From Arthrobacter sp. StoSoilB20 (GTDB lineage Bacteria > Actinomycetota > Actinomycetes > Actinomycetales > Micrococcaceae), in the NCBI RefSeq assembly GCF_019977295.1, contig NZ_AP024651.1:4154001-4218000 (forward strand): a DNA stretch of 64,000 nt, in the 5' to 3' direction. The notes under the pieces are model-generated. The model was given only the letters and a program-made list of their open reading frames with translations, made no database searches and was not told the DNA's origin. The translations under genes were made by a program, and so were the position numbers. Shown one piece after another: positions 26,571 to 34,707 of this stretch (its first letter is position 1; each line of letters begins with the position of its first letter).

Positions 26571-27230
26571 GTGGGCCATGTGCAATCGTCGCTGTACGAC
26601 CTCCTGAGGGTACTTTCCGCCGCCGTCGACCCCCAGCATGTAAGGTTCGACGACGGCTCCCCCACTGCCGTCGTTCCTCCACCGGACGCTCCGGTCACCG
26701 TGCGGGCGGTAACCCTGAACAGGGTTGGACGGTCCCGCCGTGACGGGCCGGCACTGGACCTGGAACTGAGGGTGGCAGTGGAGTGCCACGGCCCTGAGCA
26801 GTTGGAGAACATGGAGCGCCTGCTACTGGCCGTGGAACTGCACGGCCAGTACTCCGTAGTATCCAGCGGCGAGTTCCGGCCTGAGGAGTACTCCGGTGCA
26901 GTGCGGCAAGGGCTGGGCTTCCTGGTCCGCGTCCCTGTATCCCTCCCCTTCGAGGAGCCGTCGGATCCGCCTGCCCAAGCTGCCGTGGGCGCTTCAACTG
27001 CCGGACGCCGTATCCGAGGACGGCTGGTGGATGTGCACAACAAAGGCATTTCCGACGCTTACATTCACGCCCACTCTTCTGCAACCGCGGCGGTCAGTGA
27101 TGCGACCGGCCACTTTGAAGTCCTGGCATCTGCTGACGAGGTCCAGCACTTCGCTGTGGCGGTCAACGGCGCTGAACGGGAAGTTTCAGCAAGCACCAGG
27201 AGCCTTCCCCTGGTGATTCGCTGGCTCTGA
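26571..27230 (+). CDS. hypothetical protein with C-terminal carboxypeptidase-regulatory-like domain
   Basis: A 219-aa protein of unknown function, starting at GTG. The N-terminal about 130 residues form a mixed alpha/beta domain (SSLYDLLRVLSAAVDP, then VTVRAVTLNRVGRSRRDGPALDLELRVAVEC and LENMERLLLAVELHG). The layout faintly recalls DUF4255/Pvc16-type sheath-associated proteins, but too weakly to assign. Residues 145-219 look like a CarboxypepD_reg beta-sandwich (IRGRLVDVHNKGISDAYIHAH...VSDATGHFEVLASADE). There is no signal peptide, and no phage or contractile-tail genes are nearby. It appears to be a lone gene. Confidence 0.6.
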   Translation: MGHVQSSLYDLLRVLSAAVDPQHVRFDDGSPTAVVPPPDAPVTVRAVTLNRVGRSRRDGPALDLELRVAVECHGPEQLENMERLLLAVELHGQYSVVSSGEFRPEEYSGAVRQGLGFLVRVPVSLPFEEPSDPPAQAAVGASTAGRRIRGRLVDVHNKGISDAYIHAHSSATAAVSDATGHFEVLASADEVQHFAVAVNGAEREVSASTRSLPLVIRWL

Positions 27231-27278
27231 TTCCGGAACGGTTTGCCCGCACAGGCAGGTGCCGTGAAATGATCAACC

Positions 27279-28514
27279 ATGCGTCCGATGCAGCACTCCA
27301 GCAAACTCCAGAATGTCCGCTACGAACTCCGTGGGCCCATCCTCCAAGCGGCCAAGGCCATGGAGGCCGAAGGGCACCGCATTCTCAAGATGAACCTCGG
27401 GGACACAGCACCGTTTGGGCTTGAGGCTCCGGAGTCGGTAGTTGTGGACATGATTCACCACCTTCGCGGCGCGCAGGGATACAGCGATTCGAAGGGCATT
27501 TTCTCCGCCCGCACCGCCATCTCGCAGTACTACCAGACCCGCGGACTGATGACCATCGGCGTCGAAGATGTGTTCGTTGGCAATGGCGTCAGTGAGTTGA
27601 TTTCCATGACCCTGCAGGCGTTCATGGAAAACGGCGACGAGATCCTGATCCCGGCCCCGGACTACCCCTTGTGGACTGCCGCGGTGACCCTTACAGGCGG
27701 CAATCCCGTGCACTACCTCTGCGATGAGGAGGAGAACTGGTGGCCGGACATGTCCGACGTCGAAGCCAAGATCACCCCGCGCACCAAGGGCATCGTGATC
27801 ATCAACCCGAACAACCCCACCGGCGCCGTCTATCCGCGCCACATCCTGGAGCAGTTCGCCGCCTTGGCCCGGAAGCACGACCTCGTCCTGTTCTCGGACG
27901 AGATCTACGAGAAAATCCGTTACGTTGACGCCCCGCATATTCACACCGCAGCCGTAGCCGAGGACGTCTGCGTGCTGACGTTCAGCGGCTTGTCCAAGGC
28001 GTACCGCATGCCCGGATACCGGGCGGGATGGGTTGCCGTGACGGGCCCGCGGACAGTCACAGCTGCGTACCGGGAGTCGTTGGAACTGCTGGCCTCGCTG
28101 CGGTTGTGCGCCAACGTTCCAGCCCAGCACGCCATCCAAACGTGCCTCGGCGGATACCAAAGCATCGAGGCACTCATCCGTCCCGGCGGGCGTCTCCGTG
28201 AGCAGCGTGATTTGGCGTGGAAACTCCTTACCGCGATCCCAGGCGTCAGTTGCGTCCCCGCCGCGGGTGCCATGTACCTGTTCCCGAAGTTGGACCCGGA
28301 AATCTACCCGATCGCCTCGGACGAGAAGTTCGTCCTCCAACTCCTGCAGGAACAGAAAATCCTGGTCTCGCACGGAACGGCGTTCAACTGGCCCACGCCG
28401 GACCATTTCCGCTTCGTCATCCTGCCCGCAGTAGAGGACATCGAGGAAGCAGTGCGCCGCATCTCCACCTACCTCGCCGCGTACCGGAACCGTCCCGTTG
28501 ACGAACCCAGATAG
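27279..28514 (+). CDS. PLP-dependent class I/II aminotransferase, AlaA-like
   Basis: A 411-aa fold-type I aminotransferase. The pattern (LGDTAPFGLEAPE, GYSDSKGIFSARTAI, FVGNGVSELI, PDYPLWTAAV, INPNNPTGAVYP, FSDEIYEKI, FSGLSKAYRMPGYRAGW) matches the alanine/glutamate-pyruvate aminotransferase (AlaA) group. The lysine in SGLSKAYR forms the Schiff base, and the Asn-Pro-Thr-Gly loop binds substrate. It is cytoplasmic and likely makes alanine from pyruvate and glutamate. The gene is monocistronic and ends at hairpin copy C. Confidence 0.87.
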   Translation: MRPMQHSSKLQNVRYELRGPILQAAKAMEAEGHRILKMNLGDTAPFGLEAPESVVVDMIHHLRGAQGYSDSKGIFSARTAISQYYQTRGLMTIGVEDVFVGNGVSELISMTLQAFMENGDEILIPAPDYPLWTAAVTLTGGNPVHYLCDEEENWWPDMSDVEAKITPRTKGIVIINPNNPTGAVYPRHILEQFAALARKHDLVLFSDEIYEKIRYVDAPHIHTAAVAEDVCVLTFSGLSKAYRMPGYRAGWVAVTGPRTVTAAYRESLELLASLRLCANVPAQHAIQTCLGGYQSIEALIRPGGRLREQRDLAWKLLTAIPGVSCVPAAGAMYLFPKLDPEIYPIASDEKFVLQLLQEQKILVSHGTAFNWPTPDHFRFVILPAVEDIEEAVRRISTYLAAYRNRPVDEPR

Positions 28515-28573
28515 CTTACAGTCAAGCGCGTTCTGAGCGGTCCAAACGCGCTCTGCTGCTACTTACTTGGGTG
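28513..28573. terminator. bidirectional hairpin between convergent genes (repeat family copy C)
   Basis: The core AGCGCGTT (28525-28532) pairs with AACGCGCT (28545-28552). The right flank read on the minus strand is CCCAAGTAAGTAGCAGCAG, the conserved outer arm also found at 2.9 kb. It lies between the aminotransferase and the convergent alcohol dehydrogenase. Confidence 0.6.
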
Positions 28574-28584
28574 CGGGAAGTGAC

Positions 28585-29622
28585 TTAAAGGGCAGGGTCC
28601 ACCATGGTCATGCCGGCGGGGTTCGCCTTGTCGAAGCCGGGCAACAGTGCGGCTGCTTCTTCCAGGCCAATGGTGCGCTCGATCAGCAACTGCGGCTGCA
28701 ACGCTCCCTGTTCGATGAGCGCCAGCATGCCCGGATAGTCAACAGCGGCCATCCCGTGACTGCCCAGGACGTCCAGTTCCCAGCCGATCACCCGTGCCAT
28801 GGGCACTTGCGGATTGCCGTCGATGGACGGGAGCAGCCCGATCTGGACGTGGCGGCCCCGCCTGCGAAGACTGAGGATCGCGTCCGCACAGGTCTGTTCA
28901 CTTCCGACAGCGTCCACCGCCACGTGGCTGCCTCCGCCGGAGAGGACGTTGATTGCGGCCGGGATGTCCGTACCATCGGCAAGCACGGTGTGTTCGGCAC
29001 CCAGCCGTGCAGCCACAGCCAGCGCCTCGGGGTTCCGGTCCACGGCAATCACCCGTGCCCCCATGGCCTTGGCGATCATCACAGCGCTCAGTCCCACTCC
29101 GCCCGCGCCAACTACAGTGACCCACTCTCCGGCTTTCACTTGCGCACGGGCTGCCAAGGCACGGTAAGCGGTGGCGAAGCGGCAGCCGAGGCTTGCCGCC
29201 GTCGAATATTCAATGCTCTCGGGGATGGCAACCAAGTTGCTGTCCGCAGCATGCAGTGCCACGTACTCGGCGAACGAACCCCAGTGGGTGAAGCCGGGTT
29301 GTTGCTGGTCCGGGCAGACCTGGGCATCGCCGGCCAGGCACCATTCGCAGCTGCCGCAGCCACAAACGAAGGGGACGGTGACGCGGTCGCCCACCTTCCA
29401 ATGCTGGATGCCCTCCCCGACGGCGTCGATCACCCCGGCGAGCTCGTGGCCCGGTACGTGCGGCATGGCAATGTCATCGTGGCCGGCCCAAGCGTGCCAG
29501 TCACTGCGGCACATGCCGGTGGCCAGCACCCTCACCACCACGCCTCCAACAGGGGCCTGCGGTTTGGCGACCTCCCTGACTTCGGGCTGGGTCCGGACCT
29601 CATCAAAGACTATTGCGCGCAC
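28585..29622 (-). CDS. zinc-dependent alcohol dehydrogenase family protein
   Basis: A 345-aa medium-chain dehydrogenase. The catalytic zinc site is seen in GMCRSDWHAW and GHE (PHVPGHELAG), and the structural zinc site as four cysteines in CGCGSCEWCLAGDAQVC. The cofactor domain has VVGAGGVGLSAVMIAKAMGA, then AVDRN at the end of the second strand, suggesting NAD. It would oxidise a primary or secondary alcohol; the substrate is unknown. It is transcribed away from the adjacent carboxymuconolactone decarboxylase/ECF41 pair. Oxidoreductases are frequent in ECF41 neighbourhoods, but this gene faces the other way. Confidence 0.9.
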   Translation of the reverse strand: MRAIVFDEVRTQPEVREVAKPQAPVGGVVVRVLATGMCRSDWHAWAGHDDIAMPHVPGHELAGVIDAVGEGIQHWKVGDRVTVPFVCGCGSCEWCLAGDAQVCPDQQQPGFTHWGSFAEYVALHAADSNLVAIPESIEYSTAASLGCRFATAYRALAARAQVKAGEWVTVVGAGGVGLSAVMIAKAMGARVIAVDRNPEALAVAARLGAEHTVLADGTDIPAAINVLSGGGSHVAVDAVGSEQTCADAILSLRRRGRHVQIGLLPSIDGNPQVPMARVIGWELDVLGSHGMAAVDYPGMLALIEQGALQPQLLIERTIGLEEAAALLPGFDKANPAGMTMVDPAL

Positions 29623-29651
29623 GCCCCTGACTCTAACAATTGGCTGCCCCC

Positions 29652-29678
29652 TGTCACACTTCGGGGGCGGGATCCGAC
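29652..29678 (+). promoter_or_regulatory. predicted ECF41 promoter
   Basis: TGTCACA (29652-29658), a 16-nt spacer and CGAC (29675-29678) lie 39 nt before the ATG of the decarboxylase-like gene. The published ECF41 target is TGTCACA at -35 with a CGTC-like -10 and this spacing; I recall this from the literature. The match suggests autoregulation of this gene pair by its own sigma factor. Confidence 0.6.
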
Positions 29679-29717
29679 ATTCCTGTTGTAAGGCACCATC
29701 TCTGAAGGGAAGTCAGT

Positions 29718-30176
29718 ATGACCCGCATCAACATCGGCCGTACCAACAAGCTCGGCTACGCCGCCGTCATCGGATTGGAAGGCTACGCCCGCAAGTCCGT
29801 GGATCCGGAACTGTACGAACTGATCAAGCTGCGCGCCTCCATCCTCAACGGCTGCGGCTTCTGCGTGGATATGCATGCCACGGACGGTCGGAAGCTCGGA
29901 ATTCCGGACAGGAAACTGCACGCCGTGGCGGCGTGGCAGCACTCGAAGGTGTTCTTCGATGCCCGCGAGCAGGCAGTTCTTGCCCTGACGGACGCCGTCA
30001 CGCAGCTGGGTCCGGAGACAGTCACGGACGAGATCTGGAACGCAGCTGCCACCCATTTCGACGACGCCCAGATGGGCGGGCTGATCTTCGCTATTTCCAC
30101 CATCAACGTGTGGAACAGGATCGCCATCAGCACGCAGATGGAACCGCCAGTGGATGAGAAGAATCCGTTGGTCTGA
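29718..30176 (+). CDS. carboxymuconolactone decarboxylase/AhpD-like protein
   Basis: A 152-aa all-alpha protein of the CMD/AhpD family. The redox motif Cys46-x2-Cys49-x3-His53 (NGCGFCVDMH) points to an alkylhydroperoxidase-like rather than decarboxylase activity. GAAGGGAAG precedes the ATG. The ECF41 sigma gene follows after 17 nt, the classical arrangement in which ECF41 factors adjoin a carboxymuconolactone decarboxylase, oxidoreductase or epimerase (COE) gene. A predicted ECF41 promoter sits immediately upstream. Confidence 0.9.
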   Translation: MTRINIGRTNKLGYAAVIGLEGYARKSVDPELYELIKLRASILNGCGFCVDMHATDGRKLGIPDRKLHAVAAWQHSKVFFDAREQAVLALTDAVTQLGPETVTDEIWNAAATHFDDAQMGGLIFAISTINVWNRIAISTQMEPPVDEKNPLV

Positions 30177-30193
30177 ACGGTAGCGTTGACAGC

Positions 30194-31093
30194 ATGACTC
30201 TTACGGTGTCAGCCACGTCGGCGTGGCAGAGCGAACGGAACCGTCTCTTGGGAATCGCCTACCGGATGTTGGGCGACTTCGGGCATGCGGAGGATGTGGT
30301 TTCCGAGGTGGCCATCGACGCCGTGAAGCGCGAGCGCCAGGCCGACGCGGAACACGTGGGTTCCTGGCCGGCATGGCTGACAACCGTATGCGTGCGCCGC
30401 TCAGTTGATCGGGTACGCCAACTCGCCGCCGTCCGGGAAGAGTACACCGGGCCCTGGCTGCCGGAGCCCTTGGATGCCTCCAGGCTTCCGGAAGAAACCG
30501 TGGCCAATCGCGAACTCCTGTCCTTGGCCTTGCTGCACCTGGCGGAGCAACTGGCACCTGAGGCCAGGGCGGCGCTCGTTTTGCACCGGGCGTTCGCGAT
30601 GTCTGCCCCGGAGATCGCGGACATTCTGGAGAAGACCCCGGCAGCGGTTCGGCAGATGATTTCACGGGCAGAACGCCGGCTGGAGATTGATCCGGAAGCT
30701 CCCGCCCCGAGGGCCAAAGACCGGGCAGCCCTGGAAAAGCTGGTGGGTGCGATCGAGCAGGGTGACATTGACACCGTGGTCGCCATGCTGGACCGGGACG
30801 CCGTTCTGTGGGCCGACGGCGGCGGGAAGGTCAAGAGCGCCATGAATCCGCTGTTCGGCGCGGCAAGGATCGCGCGCTTCTTCACCGGCATCCTTGGCAA
30901 AGCTGCGGTTTTTGATCCCACGGAGCCGGTCCGGGCCTGGATCATCGAGGTCAACGGCGAGCCGGCCTTGGTACTCCGGCATCATGGCCGCTCCGATGTC
31001 CTGGTGATTGATACCGCCCTGGATGGCAGCATCCGCGAGTTGCGCCAGGTGTCCAACCCGGACAAGCTGACGCGGGTTTCGCTGGCCGGGTAG
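30194..31093 (+). CDS. ECF41-family RNA polymerase sigma factor (SigJ-like)
   Basis: A 299-aa extracytoplasmic-function sigma factor. Sigma region 2 (residues about 10-75, RNRLLGIAYRMLGDFGHAEDVV) and region 4 (about 105-165, LSLALLHLAEQLAPEARAALVLHRAF...AVRQMISRAERRL) are followed by a SnoaL-like C-terminal domain. The ECF41 hallmarks are both present: DGGGK (residues 208-212) and NPDKL near the C-terminus. In this group the extension replaces a separate anti-sigma factor and tunes activity. It is co-transcribed with the CMD gene. The last about 70 bp of the gene are repeated 283 bp downstream. Confidence 0.93.
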   Translation: MTLTVSATSAWQSERNRLLGIAYRMLGDFGHAEDVVSEVAIDAVKRERQADAEHVGSWPAWLTTVCVRRSVDRVRQLAAVREEYTGPWLPEPLDASRLPEETVANRELLSLALLHLAEQLAPEARAALVLHRAFAMSAPEIADILEKTPAAVRQMISRAERRLEIDPEAPAPRAKDRAALEKLVGAIEQGDIDTVVAMLDRDAVLWADGGGKVKSAMNPLFGAARIARFFTGILGKAAVFDPTEPVRAWIIEVNGEPALVLRHHGRSDVLVIDTALDGSIRELRQVSNPDKLTRVSLAG

Positions 31094-31098
31094 CTCAG

Positions 31099-31195
31099 GC
31101 GTTGCTTCCTGACCTTCTTTGCTTGCTGATAGACGCAGCTGCAACCACTGCGGGTTGATTTCAGGCGAGCGGTGCGGCAAAGAGGGTCAGGAAGC
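31099..31195. repeat. dispersed palindromic element, copy 1
   Basis: The element is bounded by GCTTCCTGACCTTCTTTG (31104-31121) and its inverted near-copy ending at 31195, with one mismatch in 19. It is about 95 bp long. The same element occurs at 31382-31478, through the tandem duplication, and in inverted orientation at 52412-52506. Confidence 0.75.
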
Positions 31196-31381
31196 CACAG
31201 CTGCCCTGGACGTTCGCGAGCGCCGAAGGCGGGCCACCAGCGTGGCGGCGAGCAACGCCGTCGTGATTTCCAGTCCGATGACCAGCAGGAGCGAGGCGGC
31301 CCCGGATGGCAGTATCCGGGAAGTACGCCAGGTGTCCAACCCGGACAAGCTGACGCGGGTTTCGCTGGCCGGGTAGCTCAG

Positions 31382-31478
31382 GCGTTGCTTCCTGACCTTC
31401 TTTGTTTGCCGATAGTCGCAGCGGCAACCAGGGTGGGTTGATTTCGGGCGAGCGGTTCGGCAAAGAGGGTCAGGAAGC
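31382..31478. repeat. dispersed palindromic element, copy 2
   Basis: The second copy, 283 bp from the first, with the same terminal inverted repeat and a few internal differences. It overlaps the last codons of the membrane protein gene at 31470. Confidence 0.75.
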
Positions 31479-31949
31479 CACAGCTGCCTCGGACGTTCGC
31501 GAGCGCCGAAGGCGGGCCACCAGCGTGGCGGCGAGCAACGCCGTCGTGATTTCCAGTCCGATGACCAACAACAAGCCGGCAGCGCCGGACGAAAGCGCAT
31601 GGGTTGAAACAACACCTGAGACGCCAACAGCGTTCGACGCCGGTCCCCCGCCGTGCGCATGTCCGGAACCGCCCGCACTGAGGAGCAGGACGGCGTGGAG
31701 TCCCACCATTGCCAGTGCCGAGACAGTCACTTGGTGGAGTGCGCCAACCCGGCTGTGCCGCCAGATGTGGACCGTGCACGGAACGCACACTGCGGCCAGT
31801 CCGATCATGAGGATGCCCAGCCAGGCCTGGTGGTGTCCCGAGGCCGCGAGCCACAGGTGCACTGCGCAGGAAACAGCTGTCAGGGCGGCGCAAATCCGGG
31901 GGTGCAGGACAGGCCCGGAAGCCCGGACCTGTCCTGTCGTGGTTGCCAT
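31470..31949 (-). CDS. small membrane protein downstream of copper amine oxidase, unknown function
   Basis: A 159-aa protein with about four or five hydrophobic helices (ICAALTAVSCAVHLWLA, AWLGILMIGLAAVCVPCTVHIW, VTVSALAMVGLHAVLLLSA, SSGAAGLLLVIGLEITTALLAATLVA). A His/Gly segment (GGSGHAHGGGP) lies between helices 3 and 4. ATG 31949 is 22 nt after the amine oxidase stop with GGGA upstream, so the two are probably co-transcribed. A role in copper supply is only a guess from the His segment and the neighbour. Its 3' end lies in the tandem duplication, and a truncated copy of the same end lies at about 31187-31290. Confidence 0.7.
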   Translation of the reverse strand: MATTTGQVRASGPVLHPRICAALTAVSCAVHLWLAASGHHQAWLGILMIGLAAVCVPCTVHIWRHSRVGALHQVTVSALAMVGLHAVLLLSAGGSGHAHGGGPASNAVGVSGVVSTHALSSGAAGLLLVIGLEITTALLAATLVARLRRSRTSEAAVAS

Positions 31950-31971
31950 TATGAGTGTCCCGGCGGGAGTT

Positions 31972-33993
31972 CTAGTGGCAGTGGCCGGCAGGTTCGCCGT
32001 GCTCGCCGGGTGCCGCGCCGTGCTCGCCTTGCCCCGCGCCGTGCTCGCCGGGCGCCTCGCCGGGGGCCGGCGCGCTGTGGCAGCTTGAACCTGAAGAGTT
32101 TGCCGGCACGTCCAGAACCGGGCTGCGGTCAAAGAAGCCTTCGGGACGGAGCTTGAAGCCCACCGTGTCCACGGGCATGATGGGCCAGTCTTCCACGCGG
32201 GGGAAGTGCGTCAGCCCGAAGGTGTGCCAAAGGACGATGTCCTGGCCGTCGATTTCGCGGTCCTGCGCAACATAGGCCGGCAGCCCGGCGCCTCCGGAGT
32301 GCTGGTTTACGAAGTCGCCCGTGGGGTAGCGCTCCTCGTCGGCGTAGCGGGTGACCCAGAGATCCTTGGTGGCGAAGGCTGCGCGCTTGGCGATCGAGGA
32401 GCCGGGGTCTGCCAGGAGAGTGGGCTGGTTCTCGGCATGGAGCTTGTAACCAACAGGCTCGCCCAGACGGTTCCTGGACTCCGGGTTGGAAATGATCCAG
32501 GTCCTGCCTGCACGGGCGTCGGCCTCGCGGACTGCTTCGGATTCCTTTGCCAAGACCGTACGTTTGCGAGAGAACGCGTTGCCGCGCTCATTGCCATCAC
32601 CCATGGCCTGGCGGACCACGTCCTCTTCTTCCACACGGTTGGTGAACCCGTCAATGGCCATATCCAGCCGGGCGCTGAAGAGGTGCTGGTGGAACGGGGC
32701 TCCAAGGCCGGGGGCGAGCTGGGAAATATTGTCCGAGCCGCCCTCCGGGAACGCGGATGTGAACACGACGCCGGTGGCCTTGGCTTCGAATTCGATGGTG
32801 CCGTCCAGGTAGAGGTACCAGTAGAAGCCGTAATCGTAGTTGCCGATGGTGGTGAAGAAGGAGATCACCAGGCGGCGGTTGCGGCGGGTGTAGTTGATGC
32901 CCGTCCAGAGGTCCGAGTGCTTGGAGAGGATGCCCCAGTCTTCCTCGTGCATGCAGATGCCGTTGCGGATCTCGCGGGGGTTGCCGAAGGCGTCGCTGAT
33001 GACGGGGCTGAGGTAGGTGATGTCGCCCAGGCAGTCACACCCCAGTTCCAGGGAATTGGCGTATTGGCCCACCAGGTATTCGCCGGTGTCGAAGTAGTTC
33101 TGCCAGGAACGGATGGGCGAGGGGTCACCGTAAGGAACCACCATTTCCGCAATCGACGCGCGGTTGATGATGGGCCTGCGGCGGTCTCCGTCCTTGAAGG
33201 CCAGGTTGTGGAGGACAACTCCTTCGCGAACATCAAAGCCAACGTCGACGCTCCACTTTTCCCATTCCACGTGGTTCCCGTCGGTGACCGTGAAGCTTGG
33301 GCCTTCGGGTTGGGTGATGCTGATGGGCTTTTGGGTTTCCCGAAGGGGGCCGGTCAGTTCGGGATCGGTGTAGTTTCCGTGCTCCGCCGGGATGGGCATG
33401 ACTCCGAGGTCAATCACTTGGGTGACTTCCTTCTTGACCACGTCCACGTAGGCCACCAGTCCGTCCACGGGGTGGGCCCAGGCGCTGTCTTCGGGGAAGT
33501 CCTGCACGAAGGCCAGGCCGCGGAGGATGCGGCGACCTTTCTCGTCGTCGTACTCAAAGACGCCTGCCGACAACGGTGCGACGCGGACTTTGGCGACGTC
33601 CAGATCCCTGGCGGCGAGCGCGGCGAGCCAACGATCATCGGTGGCGAGGAGAGTCTCAACTACCTCGAATTCCTCCTCCAGGACGGGGAGTTCGCCGGAG
33701 ACCTTGGTATCGAGCGCGAGGGCTTCCAGGATCCGGCCCTGGGTCACGGAGACGAGGACGTCGCTGGGAGCACCGCCGGCGATGTCGTGGATGAAGATGC
33801 GGAAGCGTCGGTCCTGCCCTGACTGGCCGCGCGGGGGATCAATGAGTCCCAAATAGGCGATCCGCTTCCCGGCGCCGAGGTGGCCGGCTTCCTGCAGGAT
33901 TCCCTGCACCTGGGAGATCTCGGCGCCTGTTGCCAGGGCGTACTGCGTTTCCCGGGTTGTCCCGGTTGCTGTCTCAGTTGCTGTGGGCGTCAT
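31972..33993 (-). CDS. primary-amine oxidase, copper/topaquinone-dependent, with His-rich C-terminal tail
   Basis: A 673-aa copper amine oxidase closely resembling the Arthrobacter phenethylamine/tyramine/histamine oxidases in motif layout. The topaquinone precursor is Tyr386 in [11 protein letters not shown], the catalytic base Asp302 in [11 protein letters not shown], and the copper ligands His435 and His437 (HQHLF) plus a histidine in [18 protein letters not shown]. It oxidises primary amines to aldehydes with release of ammonia and peroxide. Residues 636-673 form an extra low-complexity tail with three GEHG repeats, six histidines and two cysteines, ending GHCH; this is probably metal-binding. 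The gene is divergent from a TetR regulator and near an aldehyde dehydrogenase, forming an amine-to-acid pathway. Confidence 0.95.
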   Translation of the reverse strand: MTPTATETATGTTRETQYALATGAEISQVQGILQEAGHLGAGKRIAYLGLIDPPRGQSGQDRRFRIFIHDIAGGAPSDVLVSVTQGRILEALALDTKVSGELPVLEEEFEVVETLLATDDRWLAALAARDLDVAKVRVAPLSAGVFEYDDEKGRRILRGLAFVQDFPEDSAWAHPVDGLVAYVDVVKKEVTQVIDLGVMPIPAEHGNYTDPELTGPLRETQKPISITQPEGPSFTVTDGNHVEWEKWSVDVGFDVREGVVLHNLAFKDGDRRRPIINRASIAEMVVPYGDPSPIRSWQNYFDTGEYLVGQYANSLELGCDCLGDITYLSPVISDAFGNPREIRNGICMHEEDWGILSKHSDLWTGINYTRRNRRLVISFFTTIGNYDYGFYWYLYLDGTIEFEAKATGVVFTSAFPEGGSDNISQLAPGLGAPFHQHLFSARLDMAIDGFTNRVEEEDVVRQAMGDGNERGNAFSRKRTVLAKESEAVREADARAGRTWIISNPESRNRLGEPVGYKLHAENQPTLLADPGSSIAKRAAFATKDLWVTRYADEERYPTGDFVNQHSGGAGLPAYVAQDREIDGQDIVLWHTFGLTHFPRVEDWPIMPVDTVGFKLRPEGFFDRSPVLDVPANSSGSSCHSAPAPGEAPGEHGAGQGEHGAAPGEHGEPAGHCH

Positions 33994-34031
33994 GGCTGCC
34001 TCTTGTCCGGGACCTATGATGGGTCAGGATT

Positions 34032-34055
34032 TATTTTCTATAGGTGTAGAGAATA
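34032..34055. promoter_or_regulatory. candidate TetR operator in amine oxidase/TetR intergenic region
   Basis: TATTTTCTA (34032-34040) and TAGAGAATA (34047-34055) are inverted repeats matching at 8 of 9 positions with a 6-bp spacer, centred between the two divergent genes. This is the expected place for the TetR protein to repress both. Confidence 0.55.
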
Positions 34056-34116
34056 ACCAAAACGTAAGATGGGTCACAAGACCTGTCCGCCATTTATTTT
34101 TCCGGGAGCCCCTTCA

Positions 34117-34707
34117 GTGCCAAAGATTGTGGACCACGATCAACGACGCCTCGAACTGGTGGACGCTACCTGGCGGATCATCGCGAGGCTGGGCATGGAA
34201 GGGGCCACCATGCGGGAAATCGCCGAGGAAGCCGGCTTCGCCAACGGCGCCCTGAAGCCCTATTTCCCCACCAAGGACCTGCTGCTCACCTCCGCATTCG
34301 GGCACGTGTTCAACCGCACCAACCAGCGCATCACCGCCGTGACGGAAGGCCTCTCCGGGGTGGCGGCACTCCGCGCTTTTTGCGCCGAAGTCCTTCCACT
34401 GGATGAGGAACGCGTCAATGAAGCCCGGATCGTTATTCCGTTCTGGCAGAAGGCGCTCAACGACCCGGACATGGCCGCACTTCACAGCGAGTCCATGAGC
34501 CAATGGCACACCACCATCACCGATCATTGCGCAGCAGCCCGCACGGCAGGGGAAATTGAAACCCCTATTGAGGACGCCGCCGTCGCCGACCACCTGCTGA
34601 ACATGATGCTCGGCGCGCAAATCGTTGTGGCACTGTCCCCCGCCGAGCACTTCTCCCAGGATCTTGCCGGACAGCTGGATAACTACCTCGCACTGCTTGC
34701 AGGTTAG
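34117..34707 (+). CDS. TetR family transcriptional regulator
   Basis: A 196-aa regulator. The N-terminal HTH is VDATWRIIARLGMEGATMREIAEEAGFANGALKPYFPTKDLLL, with the usual YFPTKDxLL ending. The C-terminal ligand domain resembles the BetI-like TetR_C group. I chose GTG 34117, which has GGGAG 8 nt upstream, over an ATG at 34069 that lacks a site. It is divergent from the amine oxidase with an operator-like palindrome between them, so it likely controls amine oxidation. Its stop overlaps the convergent LysE gene by 4 bp. Confidence 0.87.
   Translation: MPKIVDHDQRRLELVDATWRIIARLGMEGATMREIAEEAGFANGALKPYFPTKDLLLTSAFGHVFNRTNQRITAVTEGLSGVAALRAFCAEVLPLDEERVNEARIVIPFWQKALNDPDMAALHSESMSQWHTTITDHCAAARTAGEIETPIEDAAVADHLLNMMLGAQIVVALSPAEHFSQDLAGQLDNYLALLAG

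Larger units (their letters stand above)
31021..31586. repeat. 283-bp imperfect tandem duplication of two convergent gene ends
   Basis: Sequence from about 31021 recurs with a constant 283-bp offset (sigma stop TAG at 31091 and again at 31374), with scattered substitutions. Each unit holds the final codons of the ECF41 gene, the approximately 95-bp palindromic element, and the minus-strand 3' codons of the membrane protein gene (VIGLEITTALLAATLVARLRR). The functional sigma gene uses the first copy; the membrane gene ends in the second. The frames between 31094 and 31469 are duplicated fragments, not new genes. Confidence 0.9.

Noticed and set aside
31119..31376. Apparent 85-aa plus-strand gene between the sigma factor and membrane protein genes
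   Set aside because: Its C-terminus is a duplicate of the sigma factor end and its body is antisense duplicated sequence; it arises from the 283-bp tandem duplication.
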